From an uncultured Gammaproteobacteria bacterium (GTDB taxonomy: Bacteria; Pseudomonadota; Gammaproteobacteria; GCA-001735895), in the NCBI GenBank assembly GCA_947260025.1, contig CAMYON010000013.1, positions 84,806 to 148,805 on the forward strand: a DNA stretch of 64,000 nt, written 5' to 3'. Positions within the stretch are counted from its first letter, which is position 1. Each line of letters starts with the position of its first letter. Below, in pieces: positions 1-8,876 of this stretch. The notes beneath the pieces are model-generated. The model saw only the letters and a list, made by a program, of their open reading frames with translations, was not told the origin of the DNA and made no database searches. Both the position numbers and the translations under genes were made by a program.

Positions 1-122
1 GACCGGATATATTTTCGCGGCCTCGATTTGGTCGACTCATTTTGCCTGCACCGTCATCCCTGGAATGAATTGTCAGATCACCTGCCGCTTTATGCGCGGT
101 TTGCGCTTGGTTAGCAAAACAG

Positions 123-1238
123 GTGGGAGCAGGGCAGCGCTTATTTTTAACACCCGAGGAGTACTTCGCGGGCCTGATCGCGGATATCGATCAGGCCCAA
201 ACCACGATCGTGCTCGAGGTTTACATCTTCGAACTGGGTATCGTCGGTAATCGGCTGCTGGAGGCGCTCGAAAGGGCCACGGCTCGCCGGGTTAGACTGC
301 AGGTGTTGATCGATGGTGTCGGTTCGTACCGTGATGCCGATGCCATTGCCACCAGGCTCGACACGCCGGAGTGCGCGCTTCGGGTATTTCATCCGCTGCC
401 CTGGGATTTCGCACTCTACCGGCGCGCGCTAAGCTCCGGTCGTGGACTCTCGCGGATTCTGCATTTATTTGCATCGCTCAATCATCGCGATCATCGCAAG
501 CTGTGCATTATCGATAGCAAAATCGCCTGGTTGGGCAGTTACAATATTACCGACGATCATTTCAACTACCGCGAGGCGGCAGGAGCCGGCGATTACTGGC
601 ACGACACCGGTCTCAGGGTTACCGGCCCGGTGGTTGACTCGCTTGCCACCAATTTCACCCAGGTATGGCAACGTAAAACGGGTAGCCGCAGCAAGCGGTC
701 GCTCTATTTCCTGTCGAGCGGTGAGATAGCACAGCGCAGGAGACGTAAATTGCAGTTGGCGCAGCTGCTTGGCCTGGCGCAACAACGAATATGGATAACC
801 AACGCCTATTTCAATCCTACCGCACGCTTGCTCAAGACACTAAAGGCCGTTGCCACGGAGGGAAAATCAGTCAGGCTAATCGTCCCCGCACGTACCGATG
901 TCGTGTTTTTCCCGCTACTTGCGCGTAGCTACTATGCCGATTTACTACAGGCTGGAATCCAGGTTTTCGAATACGACAGGCGTGTTCTGCATTCGAAAAC
1001 CATGATCATCGACGACCAGGCGCTGGTGGGCAGTACCAACCTGAACTATCGCAGCCTGTTTCATGATCGCGAGCTCGACCTGTTGACCGATGACCCCGAT
1101 ATCGTAGCCACGCTGGAGAGCCGATACGAGCAGGATATCGGTAACAGTACTGAAATCACCCTGCTTAATCCCCGTAAACATCCCTGGCTGATTCGATCAG
1201 TTGGCTGGTTAGCGAGGTTCCTGCGCTACTGGCTATAA
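123..1238 (+). CDS. Cardiolipin synthase / phospholipase D-like protein (ClsB-type)
   Basis: Two PLD HxK motifs: HRDHRKLCIIDSKIAWLGSYNI and VLHSKTMIIDDQALVGSTNLNYRS; GTG start. Confidence 0.88.
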   Translation: MGAGQRLFLTPEEYFAGLIADIDQAQTTIVLEVYIFELGIVGNRLLEALERATARRVRLQVLIDGVGSYRDADAIATRLDTPECALRVFHPLPWDFALYRRALSSGRGLSRILHLFASLNHRDHRKLCIIDSKIAWLGSYNITDDHFNYREAAGAGDYWHDTGLRVTGPVVDSLATNFTQVWQRKTGSRSKRSLYFLSSGEIAQRRRRKLQLAQLLGLAQQRIWITNAYFNPTARLLKTLKAVATEGKSVRLIVPARTDVVFFPLLARSYYADLLQAGIQVFEYDRRVLHSKTMIIDDQALVGSTNLNYRSLFHDRELDLLTDDPDIVATLESRYEQDIGNSTEITLLNPRKHPWLIRSVGWLARFLRYWL

Positions 1239-1387
1239 CACTACAAGCGCTCGCCAAAACAGCAATTGCAGAATAAGTTACCTTAACTATACTAACTAAC
1301 TTATTGAATTCATTAAATTAAAGACAGGGAGTTTTACAGTTAGGATGAATCCCGCGATAATGTCAGGCCCCGTTGTACTGGTTGACC

Positions 1388-2785
1388 ATGAGTAACACTG
1401 AAAACGGCTTTACCTGGCGCTCGCAATCCACTTTTGTAATCGTGGCGGCCGGCGCAACCCTGAGTCTGAACGACTTTCTGACCTTTCCGGTACTGGCCGG
1501 TCAGAACGGCGGCGGCGCCTTCCTGCTGCTTTATGTCCTGTTTCTGTTCGGCCTGGGGTTGCCACTGCTAATGGTCGAATTGATGCTGGGTCGTCTGACC
1601 AGGAGCGATCCGGCAGCGTCCCTGCGTTTACTGTCGGAGCAATACAAGGCCTCGGTTTACTGGAAACTGGTCGGCCTGGCATCGATGTTTGCCGCGTTCC
1701 TGATTGTGTCGACATTCAGCGTGATCGCAGGGTGGTCGCTGGCCTACGCGGTCAGGGCCGCGGCCGGCGCCTTCGATGGTGTAACGGCGGATTCGGCAAA
1801 ACTACTGTTCGAAGAGCTGACTATCGATAGTGAGCGTATGTCACTATGGCACACGCTATTCGTCGTGACGCTGGTCGCCATCTGCGCTCAACCGCTCAAA
1901 CAGGGCGTCGAACGTATCATGCTGATCCTGGTGCCTGCGATGATTCTGTTACTGATTGTCGGTCTCCTCCTCGCTATCACTTCTCCCGGCTTCATCGACA
2001 GCATACGCTACATTCTGTATACGGATTTTTCGGCGGTCGATTCGCATACGCCGATACTTGCGCTGCAACGTGCCTTTTACACGCTCGCGTTGGGAATCGG
2101 CGTGATGATTGCCTATGGCCGTTATCTGCCGGGCGGTATTTCGATCGGCTATTCTGCCGCGCTGGTGATTACCGTTGACCTGCTATTTTCGATTTTTACC
2201 GGGTTATCGATTAACGCGCTTATGCTCTCTACCGGGCATGAGCCTGGTGTCGACAGCCAGTTCGCTTTTCGGCTCATGCCGGTGATCCTCGATCAGTTTT
2301 CTTCTGGCGGGCTGTACAGTATGCTGTTCTATTCGTTGATGACGATCGCAGCGTTAACCACCTCGGTCGCCCTGCTGGAAGCTCCAATCACGTATTTTCA
2401 GCGCAAATGCGGTATATCCCGGTTAAAAGCCACCGTATTGCTGGGCCTTGGCGTCTGGCTCTTTGGCCTCGGCGTAGTGCTGGCGCACGGCGTCTGGAAC
2501 GGAGACGGTTTTACCGTCGCCCTGTTTTTTGGCGATGAGGCTGTTCGCCTGATTAACAACGCCGGTTTTCACGATGTACTGGTGTTCGTATCGAGTCACC
2601 TGATTCAGCCTTTCGTCGCGTTATTCGTTTGCCTGTTCGTGGCCTGGAAAATCCCGCGAGAAGTCAGCCACAAGGAATTTGCGCTGTCGAAACACTACAG
2701 TTATGAAATCTGGAATTACCTGATACGCTATATCGTTCCGGTTTTATTATTGATTGTCATTCTTGCAGCATTTGGACTGATCTGA
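1388..2785 (+). CDS. Sodium-dependent transporter, neurotransmitter:sodium symporter (SNF) family
   Basis: Hydrophobic multi-TM protein; N-terminal TWRSQSTFVIVAAGATLSLNDFLTFPVLAGQNGGGAFLLLYVLFLFGLGLPLLMVELMLGR resembles the NSS signature; start set at ATG 1388 inside the ORF. Confidence 0.85.
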   Translation: MSNTENGFTWRSQSTFVIVAAGATLSLNDFLTFPVLAGQNGGGAFLLLYVLFLFGLGLPLLMVELMLGRLTRSDPAASLRLLSEQYKASVYWKLVGLASMFAAFLIVSTFSVIAGWSLAYAVRAAAGAFDGVTADSAKLLFEELTIDSERMSLWHTLFVVTLVAICAQPLKQGVERIMLILVPAMILLLIVGLLLAITSPGFIDSIRYILYTDFSAVDSHTPILALQRAFYTLALGIGVMIAYGRYLPGGISIGYSAALVITVDLLFSIFTGLSINALMLSTGHEPGVDSQFAFRLMPVILDQFSSGGLYSMLFYSLMTIAALTTSVALLEAPITYFQRKCGISRLKATVLLGLGVWLFGLGVVLAHGVWNGDGFTVALFFGDEAVRLINNAGFHDVLVFVSSHLIQPFVALFVCLFVAWKIPREVSHKEFALSKHYSYEIWNYLIRYIVPVLLLIVILAAFGLI

Positions 2786-2786
2786 A

Positions 2787-3221
2787 GTGCCCGAAATTTC
2801 GCGCAACGCGCTGATGCCGTACCCGGCAGGCTTTATGTATGACATCGTCAACCAGGTCGAAGCCTATCCCGAGTTTTTGCCGTGGTGCGGGGGAGCCAGG
2901 CTCCACCAGGCCAGCGAAACCGAACTTGAAGCGTCGATCAAGATCAGCGTGGGCGCTTTGAATAAATGGTTCAAAACGCGCAATACCATGGTGCCGGGCA
3001 AATCGATCGAGATGGAGTTGGTGGAGGGGCCTTTCAAAAGTCTGCATGGGCGCTGGCAGTTTACCGAACTCGAAGACCACGAATGCAAAATCGAGCTTCT
3101 GTTAAAATTCGAATTCAAGGCGGGCCTTACGGCGACTTTGATTGGCCCCGTCTTTACTCGCATCGCAAACACCATGGTGGATTCGTTTTGTCAGCGAGCC
3201 AGGGAAATACATGGTCGATAA
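2787..3221 (+). CDS. ratA: RatA / COQ10-like START-domain protein
   Basis: PYPAGFMYDIVNQVEAYPEFLPWCGGARL typical of RatA (YfjG); followed by rnfH as in E. coli. Confidence 0.9.
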   Translation: MPEISRNALMPYPAGFMYDIVNQVEAYPEFLPWCGGARLHQASETELEASIKISVGALNKWFKTRNTMVPGKSIEMELVEGPFKSLHGRWQFTELEDHECKIELLLKFEFKAGLTATLIGPVFTRIANTMVDSFCQRAREIHGR

Positions 3222-3534
3222 TAAAACCCTGATCGAAGTCGCTTACGCGACGCCCGCAAAGCAACTCATTCTGGAATGCCAGGTAGAAACCGGTACCTCT
3301 GCGCGCGACGCCGTTGCCATCTCCGGCATAAACCAGCATTTTTCCGAAATCGATCTGGAGAACTGCGAACTGGGCGTCTTCGGCAAAGCCATACCTGCAG
3401 ATTACGAGTTGCAGGACGGTGATCGTATCGAGATTTATCGCCCCCTGATTGCGGATCCCAAGGAGATACGCCGGCAGCGAGCGGCCCAGGGACTAAAAAT
3501 GAAAAAAGGTGGTGGCGCGCTTAACCAGGATTGA
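3211..3534 (+). CDS. rnfH: RnfH family ubiquitin-like protein
   Basis: VEVAYATPAKQ-like N-terminus, GDRIEIYRPLIADPKEIRRQRA C-terminus; start ATG 3211 overlaps ratA end. Confidence 0.9.
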   Translation: MVDNKTLIEVAYATPAKQLILECQVETGTSARDAVAISGINQHFSEIDLENCELGVFGKAIPADYELQDGDRIEIYRPLIADPKEIRRQRAAQGLKMKKGGGALNQD

Positions 3535-3844
3535 GGTCGCCGTCGATCGACGACAGCAAGTCGCCGGTGAAGGTCAGCGTCATCACGCTCTTGGCAATAT
3601 TGCCGTCGTCACCTGTCTTCAGATAGAAGATATAATGCCACTGGTCGGGATGGTAGGAGTCGACTATCGCTGGGGTACCCAACAGGAATTCCACCTGGTT
3701 GCGCGACATGCCGATTTCGAGTTGGTCGACCAGGGCGGGATCGATGCGATTACCCTGGGGGATATCCATTCGATAGAGGCAGCCCGACAATGTTACAATC
3801 ACCAGGCTGGCAATAAGGGCGCTTTGTAATAGTCGTAAGATCAT
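3521..3844 (-). CDS. bamE: Outer membrane assembly lipoprotein BamE
   Basis: Lipobox LSGC; YRMDIPQGNRIDPALVDQLEIGMSRNQVEFLLGTPAIVDSYHPDQWHYIFYLK; divergent from fur. Confidence 0.93.
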   Translation of the reverse strand: MILRLLQSALIASLVIVTLSGCLYRMDIPQGNRIDPALVDQLEIGMSRNQVEFLLGTPAIVDSYHPDQWHYIFYLKTGDDGNIAKSVMTLTFTGDLLSSIDGDLNPG

Positions 3845-3919
3845 ATTTCAGACGCATTAGAATCAAGGCGCGATGATACTGTCACGGCCGGCCTGCTGCA
3901 AACACTGGGATCATAATTG

Positions 3920-4324
3920 ATGGAAACAGCCGATATTAAAAATGCGGGACTGAAAGTTACCCTGCCGCGGATGAAAATCCTGGAACTACTGGAAAGCTCC
4001 GACGACCGTCATCTAAAAGCAGAAGACATATACAAGATGCTGCTGGATTCGGGCGAGGAAATCGCACTCGCCACGGTTTACCGGGTTCTGACCCAATTCG
4101 AAACAGCAGGCCTGGTCACGCGCCACCACTTCGACGGCGGACACGCGGTGTTTGAAATAAACGACGGTGAGCATCACGATCACCTGGTGGATATCTCAAC
4201 CGGCAGGGTAGTCGAGTTTTACGATGAAGTTATCGAGCAGCGGCAAAAAGAGATTGCCGATCGCTACGGGTTTACCATCACCGAACATACGATGGTGCTA
4301 TACGGCCATTTCAACGAGAGTTAA
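3920..4324 (+). CDS. fur: Ferric uptake regulator Fur
   Basis: KNAGLKVTLPRMKILELLE, LATVYRVLTQFETAGLV, HHDHLVDISTGRVVEF; ATG 3920 (ORF track starts at TTG 3917). Confidence 0.95.
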   Translation: METADIKNAGLKVTLPRMKILELLESSDDRHLKAEDIYKMLLDSGEEIALATVYRVLTQFETAGLVTRHHFDGGHAVFEINDGEHHDHLVDISTGRVVEFYDEVIEQRQKEIADRYGFTITEHTMVLYGHFNES

Positions 4325-4409
4325 TCGGGCCAATCCCCGCCTGCAACGGGGACTTATAATGTAGTGAATTACAGGTTTCGGCTTTCGCCGCCCCGGCCTG
4401 GATTGTCGG

Positions 4410-6074
4410 CTAATCCCGGGACGCAATCATTTCGCTGGCGTGAGCGCGCGATTGTTCGGTAATTTTAACGCCGCCGAGCATGCGCGCAATTTCTTCCAGC
4501 CGCTCGGCTTCGTCCAGTAACGAAACCGCTGTCGTGGTGTCGTCATCTATGCTGGTTTTTTCGACGCGATAATGATGGTGCGCCTGCGAGGCAACCTGCG
4601 GCAGGTGGGTGACGCACAATACCTGCCGTCCCTGACCCAGCAAGCGTAGTTTCTTGCCGACAATTTCGGCCACGCCGCCGCCAACGCCGGCATCGACCTC
4701 GTCGAATATCAAGGTCGGTATGCGGGACGATTCGCTCATGATCACCTGTATTGCCAGGCTGATGCGGGATAACTCTCCGCCGGAAGCGGTTCTGGCCAGG
4801 GTTTTTGGCGTCTGCCCCGGATTGGTAGTAACCAGGTATCGGATATTGTCGATGCCATTGGCCGATGGCTCCTGCGTCGAATCGATATCGATTATGAAAC
4901 GGCCGTTTTCCATGCCCAGTTGCTGCATTACCTGGGTAATCTGTTCCGACAGACTGGTAGCGGTTTGCTGACGCTTGAGCGACAGCTCTCGGGCGCTGAA
5001 CAGGTAATCTTCCCGCGCCTTTTCGAGTTCGGATTCGAGCGCGGCGACGTCGAAATCATCACCCTGCAGCAGTTCCAGTTCCTGCTCCATTTCGAGCGCT
5101 AGCGCTGGCAGCGACGCCACCTCGACATGGTGTTTGCGCGCGAGATTCTGTGCATTGGCAATGCGCTCGTTGGTGATCGCCAGGCGCTCGCCGTCCAGTT
5201 CGATGCCGTCGCGGTAAGCGCGTAATTCAGCAGTCGCCTCCTGCACCTGTATCAGTGCGGCGTTTACCATTTCGTGGCTGTCCGACAGTGCCGGGTCGCT
5301 GGCGACGAGTTCGGCCAGTTGTTGTTCGCAAAGGCTTAGCGCAGACTGCAGATCCTGTTCCTCGTCCTCGTAGAGCAGTCGCAGGATTTCGCCTGATTTC
5401 TCGATCAGGTTTCCGGCGTTCGCCAGGCGGCGGTATTCGTTCTGCAGCGATTCATACTCACCCTCCGCGAGGTTCAACTGTTGCAGTTCGCTACAGTACA
5501 GGCCGAGCAAATCGATACGTTGCTCGCGCTCCTTCGATCCCGAGCGAGCCTGTTGCAGGCGTTGCTGCAGGTCGAGATAGCCTCGATATTTTTGCGCGAC
5601 TTCCGCGATTAGCGTGGGATCGGCCAGGAAGGCATCCAGCAGCTGTCGCTGCACCTGCGATTTCTGTAACGACTGGTGCTCGTGCTGACCATGAATATCG
5701 ATCAGCATATCGCACAGGGTGCGTAACTGTAGCAGGGTTGCGTTATACCCGTTAATGAAAGCCTTGCTGCGACCATTGGCATGGAGCACGCGACGGATGA
5801 CACACTCGCCATCGGCGGCCATTTCGTTCTCCAGCAGCCAGCGGTTGGCCGCGTCCAGGTCTTGCAGGCCGAAACAAACCGAGATCTCGGCGCGCTGCGC
5901 ACCGCTACGGATACTGTCTGTGTCGGCGCGGTCTCCCGCGGCCAGTTTGAGGGCATCGAGCAGAATGGATTTGCCGGCACCGGTTTCCCCGGTAAGCGCG
6001 CTCATACCGTTTTCGAACTCGAGCTGTAAGCTGTCGATGATAGCGAAGTTGTTGATTTGTATCGATTCGAGCAC
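4410..6074 (-). CDS. recN: DNA repair protein RecN
   Basis: MLESIQINNFAIIDSLQLEFENGMSALTGETGAGKSILLDAL; TLIFDEVDAGVGGGVAEIVGKKL. Confidence 0.96.
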   Translation of the reverse strand: MLESIQINNFAIIDSLQLEFENGMSALTGETGAGKSILLDALKLAAGDRADTDSIRSGAQRAEISVCFGLQDLDAANRWLLENEMAADGECVIRRVLHANGRSKAFINGYNATLLQLRTLCDMLIDIHGQHEHQSLQKSQVQRQLLDAFLADPTLIAEVAQKYRGYLDLQQRLQQARSGSKEREQRIDLLGLYCSELQQLNLAEGEYESLQNEYRRLANAGNLIEKSGEILRLLYEDEEQDLQSALSLCEQQLAELVASDPALSDSHEMVNAALIQVQEATAELRAYRDGIELDGERLAITNERIANAQNLARKHHVEVASLPALALEMEQELELLQGDDFDVAALESELEKAREDYLFSARELSLKRQQTATSLSEQITQVMQQLGMENGRFIIDIDSTQEPSANGIDNIRYLVTTNPGQTPKTLARTASGGELSRISLAIQVIMSESSRIPTLIFDEVDAGVGGGVAEIVGKKLRLLGQGRQVLCVTHLPQVASQAHHHYRVEKTSIDDDTTTAVSLLDEAERLEEIARMLGGVKITEQSRAHASEMIASRD

Positions 6075-6943
6075 TAGTAATTGGTACTCCAGTAGAGCTT
6101 GGCGCGCAGCACCTCGAAGTAATCGTAATCCTCTGGATGCAGCAGGGTCAGGGATTCACCGTAGCGGGTGATCAATACCCGGTCCTGTTGTTTTACCAGC
6201 TGCGTCGAGTGCCCGTCGTAGCTGACCTTGGCGAGCTGGGTGTCTTGCCCCAGGCGCAGTTCGATCGGTTGATCCGCCGGCAACACGATCGGTCGATTAC
6301 TCAAGGTATGAGGACAAATTGGCACGATGGCAAGCGTTTCCAGCGAAGGATGAATGATGGGGCCGCCGCCAGACAGGGCGTAGGCCGTCGAGCCGGTGGG
6401 CGTGGAGACGATGACGCCATCGGAACGCTGGATGTGGATCAATGCACCGCCGCTCGATATCTCGTACTCGATCATATTGGCCGCTTCCGGGCTATGCAGA
6501 ATGATGTCGTTCAACGCGATATTGGTCGAGACCAGCTCGTCACCACGGTAGAATCTACCCTCGATAAAAAAGCGCTCCTCGACGCTGTAACGACCGGCAA
6601 CTACCTCTTCGATATAAGATTCGAAATTTTCGAAGGATACATCGGCGAGGAAGCCGAGTCGCCCGAGGTTAATCCCGAGCAGGGGAGTATTCTTATCGGC
6701 CAGCGCGCGTGCCGCGGTTAACAGGGTGCCGTCGCCACCGAGCGAAATCACCAGTTCGGCTTCTTCTACCAGTTGATCCAGCGACACACTGGAAATCTCC
6801 TTCAGCGGTTCGTCGAAATTAAGGCAATGCACCAGCACTTCGGCGTGGCGTGCCAACACGTCGACCACCTGTCGAATACTTTGCTGGCGCGACTGCATGT
6901 CATTGCGCACCACTACACCGATTGACTCGAAATTTGCTGGCAT
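6074..6943 (-). CDS. nadK: NAD kinase
   Basis: SLGGDGTLLTAAR, NLGRLGFLAD, DGVIVSTPTGSTAYALSGGGPI; start set at MPANFESIG (CAT at 6941-6943), not the upstream ORF start. Confidence 0.95.
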   Translation of the reverse strand: MPANFESIGVVVRNDMQSRQQSIRQVVDVLARHAEVLVHCLNFDEPLKEISSVSLDQLVEEAELVISLGGDGTLLTAARALADKNTPLLGINLGRLGFLADVSFENFESYIEEVVAGRYSVEERFFIEGRFYRGDELVSTNIALNDIILHSPEAANMIEYEISSGGALIHIQRSDGVIVSTPTGSTAYALSGGGPIIHPSLETLAIVPICPHTLSNRPIVLPADQPIELRLGQDTQLAKVSYDGHSTQLVKQQDRVLITRYGESLTLLHPEDYDYFEVLRAKLYWSTNY

Positions 6944-7058
6944 TTCCCTGGCTATTTCCCCTGGATCGCTTGATTTACCGGTTTTAAGACTATAGCTTGT
7001 GTTCCGCGGCCACAAGATTGTGGCTAAACTATGGCTCGGCAACAATATATCAGACCCG

Positions 7059-8099
7059 ATGACTGAAAAATACGAACTTGATGAACGCGCCCAACTTCTC
7101 TTGCGGCAACTGATCAACTCGTACACGCGCGATGCCCAGCCGGTTGGTTCGAAAAACCTGGCGGAAATGTCCGGACTCGACGTCAGCTCGGCAACGATAC
7201 GCAATATCATGGCCAGGCTCGAGGACATGGGGCTGGTCGATTCTCCGCATACCTCGGCGGGCAGAGTCCCGACCGAAGCGGGTTATCGATTTTTCATCGA
7301 TAGCCTGTTGGAGGTCGATAACCTGGCCCAGTCGGCGCAGCGGGTGATTTCACAAAGCTTTTCCAGCAACAAGACTTCCAGCGACCTGATCCACAGCGCG
7401 ACCGATATCCTGTCACGGGTGACTCACCTCGCGGGTATCGTCAGCCTGACGCATACCGCGCCGGCCGAAATACGTCATATCGAGTTCATGAAACTCAGTG
7501 ATCGCCGTGTGCTCGTGATCCTGGTGATAAACCAGGACGACGTGCATAACAAGGTTATCCACGTCGATCGCGATTACAGCGAGCTGCAACTGCAGCAGGC
7601 CGCGCAAACGCTGAGCCGCTACCTCATCGGTCGCAGTTTCGAAAATGCGCGCAAGATGCTGCTCGAGGAATTGTCCGAATTACGCACCGACGTAAACTCC
7701 ATCATGGCAACGGTGCTCGAGGCAATGGACGAGGTTTGCAGCCTCAACGAGCATGAAGACCTGATTATGAGCGGTGAAACGAACTTGTTGGAATATGCAG
7801 AACTATCTGATATCAATAAGTTACGTAAGTTATTTAATGTATTTAATGAGAAAACTGACCTGCTTAAACTACTCGATGGTTGCACCTCTGCGGAAGGCGT
7901 GGAGATATTTATCGGTAGCGAATCCGGCTACTCGGTACTTAGCGACTGCAGCGTGGTTGGCGCCCCTTATCACGTCAAGGGCGAGATAGTCGGTGTACTC
8001 GGTGTCATCGGTCCCACCAGGATCGCTTACGAGCAGGTCATCCCAGTGGTCGATGTAACCGCAAAATTATTGACTTCAGCCTTGAATACTCGGAAATAA
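7059..8099 (+). CDS. hrcA: Heat-inducible transcription repressor HrcA
   Basis: LDERAQLLLRQLINSYTRDAQPVGSKNLAEMSGLDVSSATIRNIMARLEDMGLVDSPHTSAGRVPTEAGYRFFIDSL; start ATG 7059. Confidence 0.95.
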   Translation: MTEKYELDERAQLLLRQLINSYTRDAQPVGSKNLAEMSGLDVSSATIRNIMARLEDMGLVDSPHTSAGRVPTEAGYRFFIDSLLEVDNLAQSAQRVISQSFSSNKTSSDLIHSATDILSRVTHLAGIVSLTHTAPAEIRHIEFMKLSDRRVLVILVINQDDVHNKVIHVDRDYSELQLQQAAQTLSRYLIGRSFENARKMLLEELSELRTDVNSIMATVLEAMDEVCSLNEHEDLIMSGETNLLEYAELSDINKLRKLFNVFNEKTDLLKLLDGCTSAEGVEIFIGSESGYSVLSDCSVVGAPYHVKGEIVGVLGVIGPTRIAYEQVIPVVDVTAKLLTSALNTRK

Positions 8100-8189
8100 C
8101 CCTTAACTTATCGCCACCAGACCCGGGGAGGCTGGTTGCATCCACCTAATTAACAAACTATCGCTAATTCGTAGCAAACGGAGTAGTTA

Positions 8190-8780
8190 ATGTCGCCACA
8201 TCAATCCGACACCAACATCGACATCGATGACGAGCATTCCCTGGCCACCGAGCCGATGGAAGACGCAAGCCTGGAAGACGTGGTTCCCGAAGCGGTCGAA
8301 GGAGCCGACGAGGAACAGCAGAGCATCGAACAGCAGCTGGTTAAGGCGCAGGAAACCATCAAGGATTACTGGGACCAGATGATGCGCCTGCGCGCAGAGA
8401 TCGATAATAATCGCAAGCGTGCCGAACGCGATGTCGAAAACGCGCACAAGTACGCGCTCAAGACCTTTGTCGAAAACCTGTTACCGATCATCGACAGTAT
8501 GGAGATGGGACAAAATGCCGCGGTTGCGGATAACGCAACGCTGGAAAGCATCCGTGAGGGTTCCGCGCTGACGATGAACATGTTTGTCCAGGTGCTCGAA
8601 AAGAATGGCCTGCAGCAGATCGATCCACTGGGCGAGAAATTCGACCCGGAGAAACACCAGGCGATCAGCATGATCGAAGCGGAGGGGGCGGAATCCAATT
8701 CCGTGGTCGAGGTAATGCAAAAGGGATTTTTGTTAAACGATCGGCTGGTGCGCCCGGCGATGGTCGTAGTGGCCAAATAG
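8190..8780 (+). CDS. grpE: Nucleotide exchange factor GrpE
   Basis: LRAEIDNNRKRAERDVENAHKYALKTFVENLLPIIDSMEMG; position between hrcA and dnaK. Confidence 0.95.
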   Translation: MSPHQSDTNIDIDDEHSLATEPMEDASLEDVVPEAVEGADEEQQSIEQQLVKAQETIKDYWDQMMRLRAEIDNNRKRAERDVENAHKYALKTFVENLLPIIDSMEMGQNAAVADNATLESIREGSALTMNMFVQVLEKNGLQQIDPLGEKFDPEKHQAISMIEAEGAESNSVVEVMQKGFLLNDRLVRPAMVVVAK

Positions 8781-8805
8781 ACCCCGGAATATTTACGTGA
8801 ATTCG

Positions 8806-8833
8806 CTTGAAAGGTAAAAAAATAACCCTACAT
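8806..8833 (+). promoter_or_regulatory. Candidate sigma-32 (RpoH) promoter upstream of dnaK
   Basis: CTTGAAA (8806-8812), 13-nt spacer, CCCTACAT (8826-8833), compared with consensus CTTGAAA-N11-16-CCCCATNT; 44 nt upstream of the dnaK ATG. Confidence 0.6.
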
Positions 8834-8876
8834 CGGGTGTAAGTTTCACTTTAATACAGTTTTTGGAGCACATTAA

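Noticed and set aside
4333-4352. CCCCG...CGGGG stem between fur and recN
   Set aside because: Only 5 bp and no T-tract; too weak to call.
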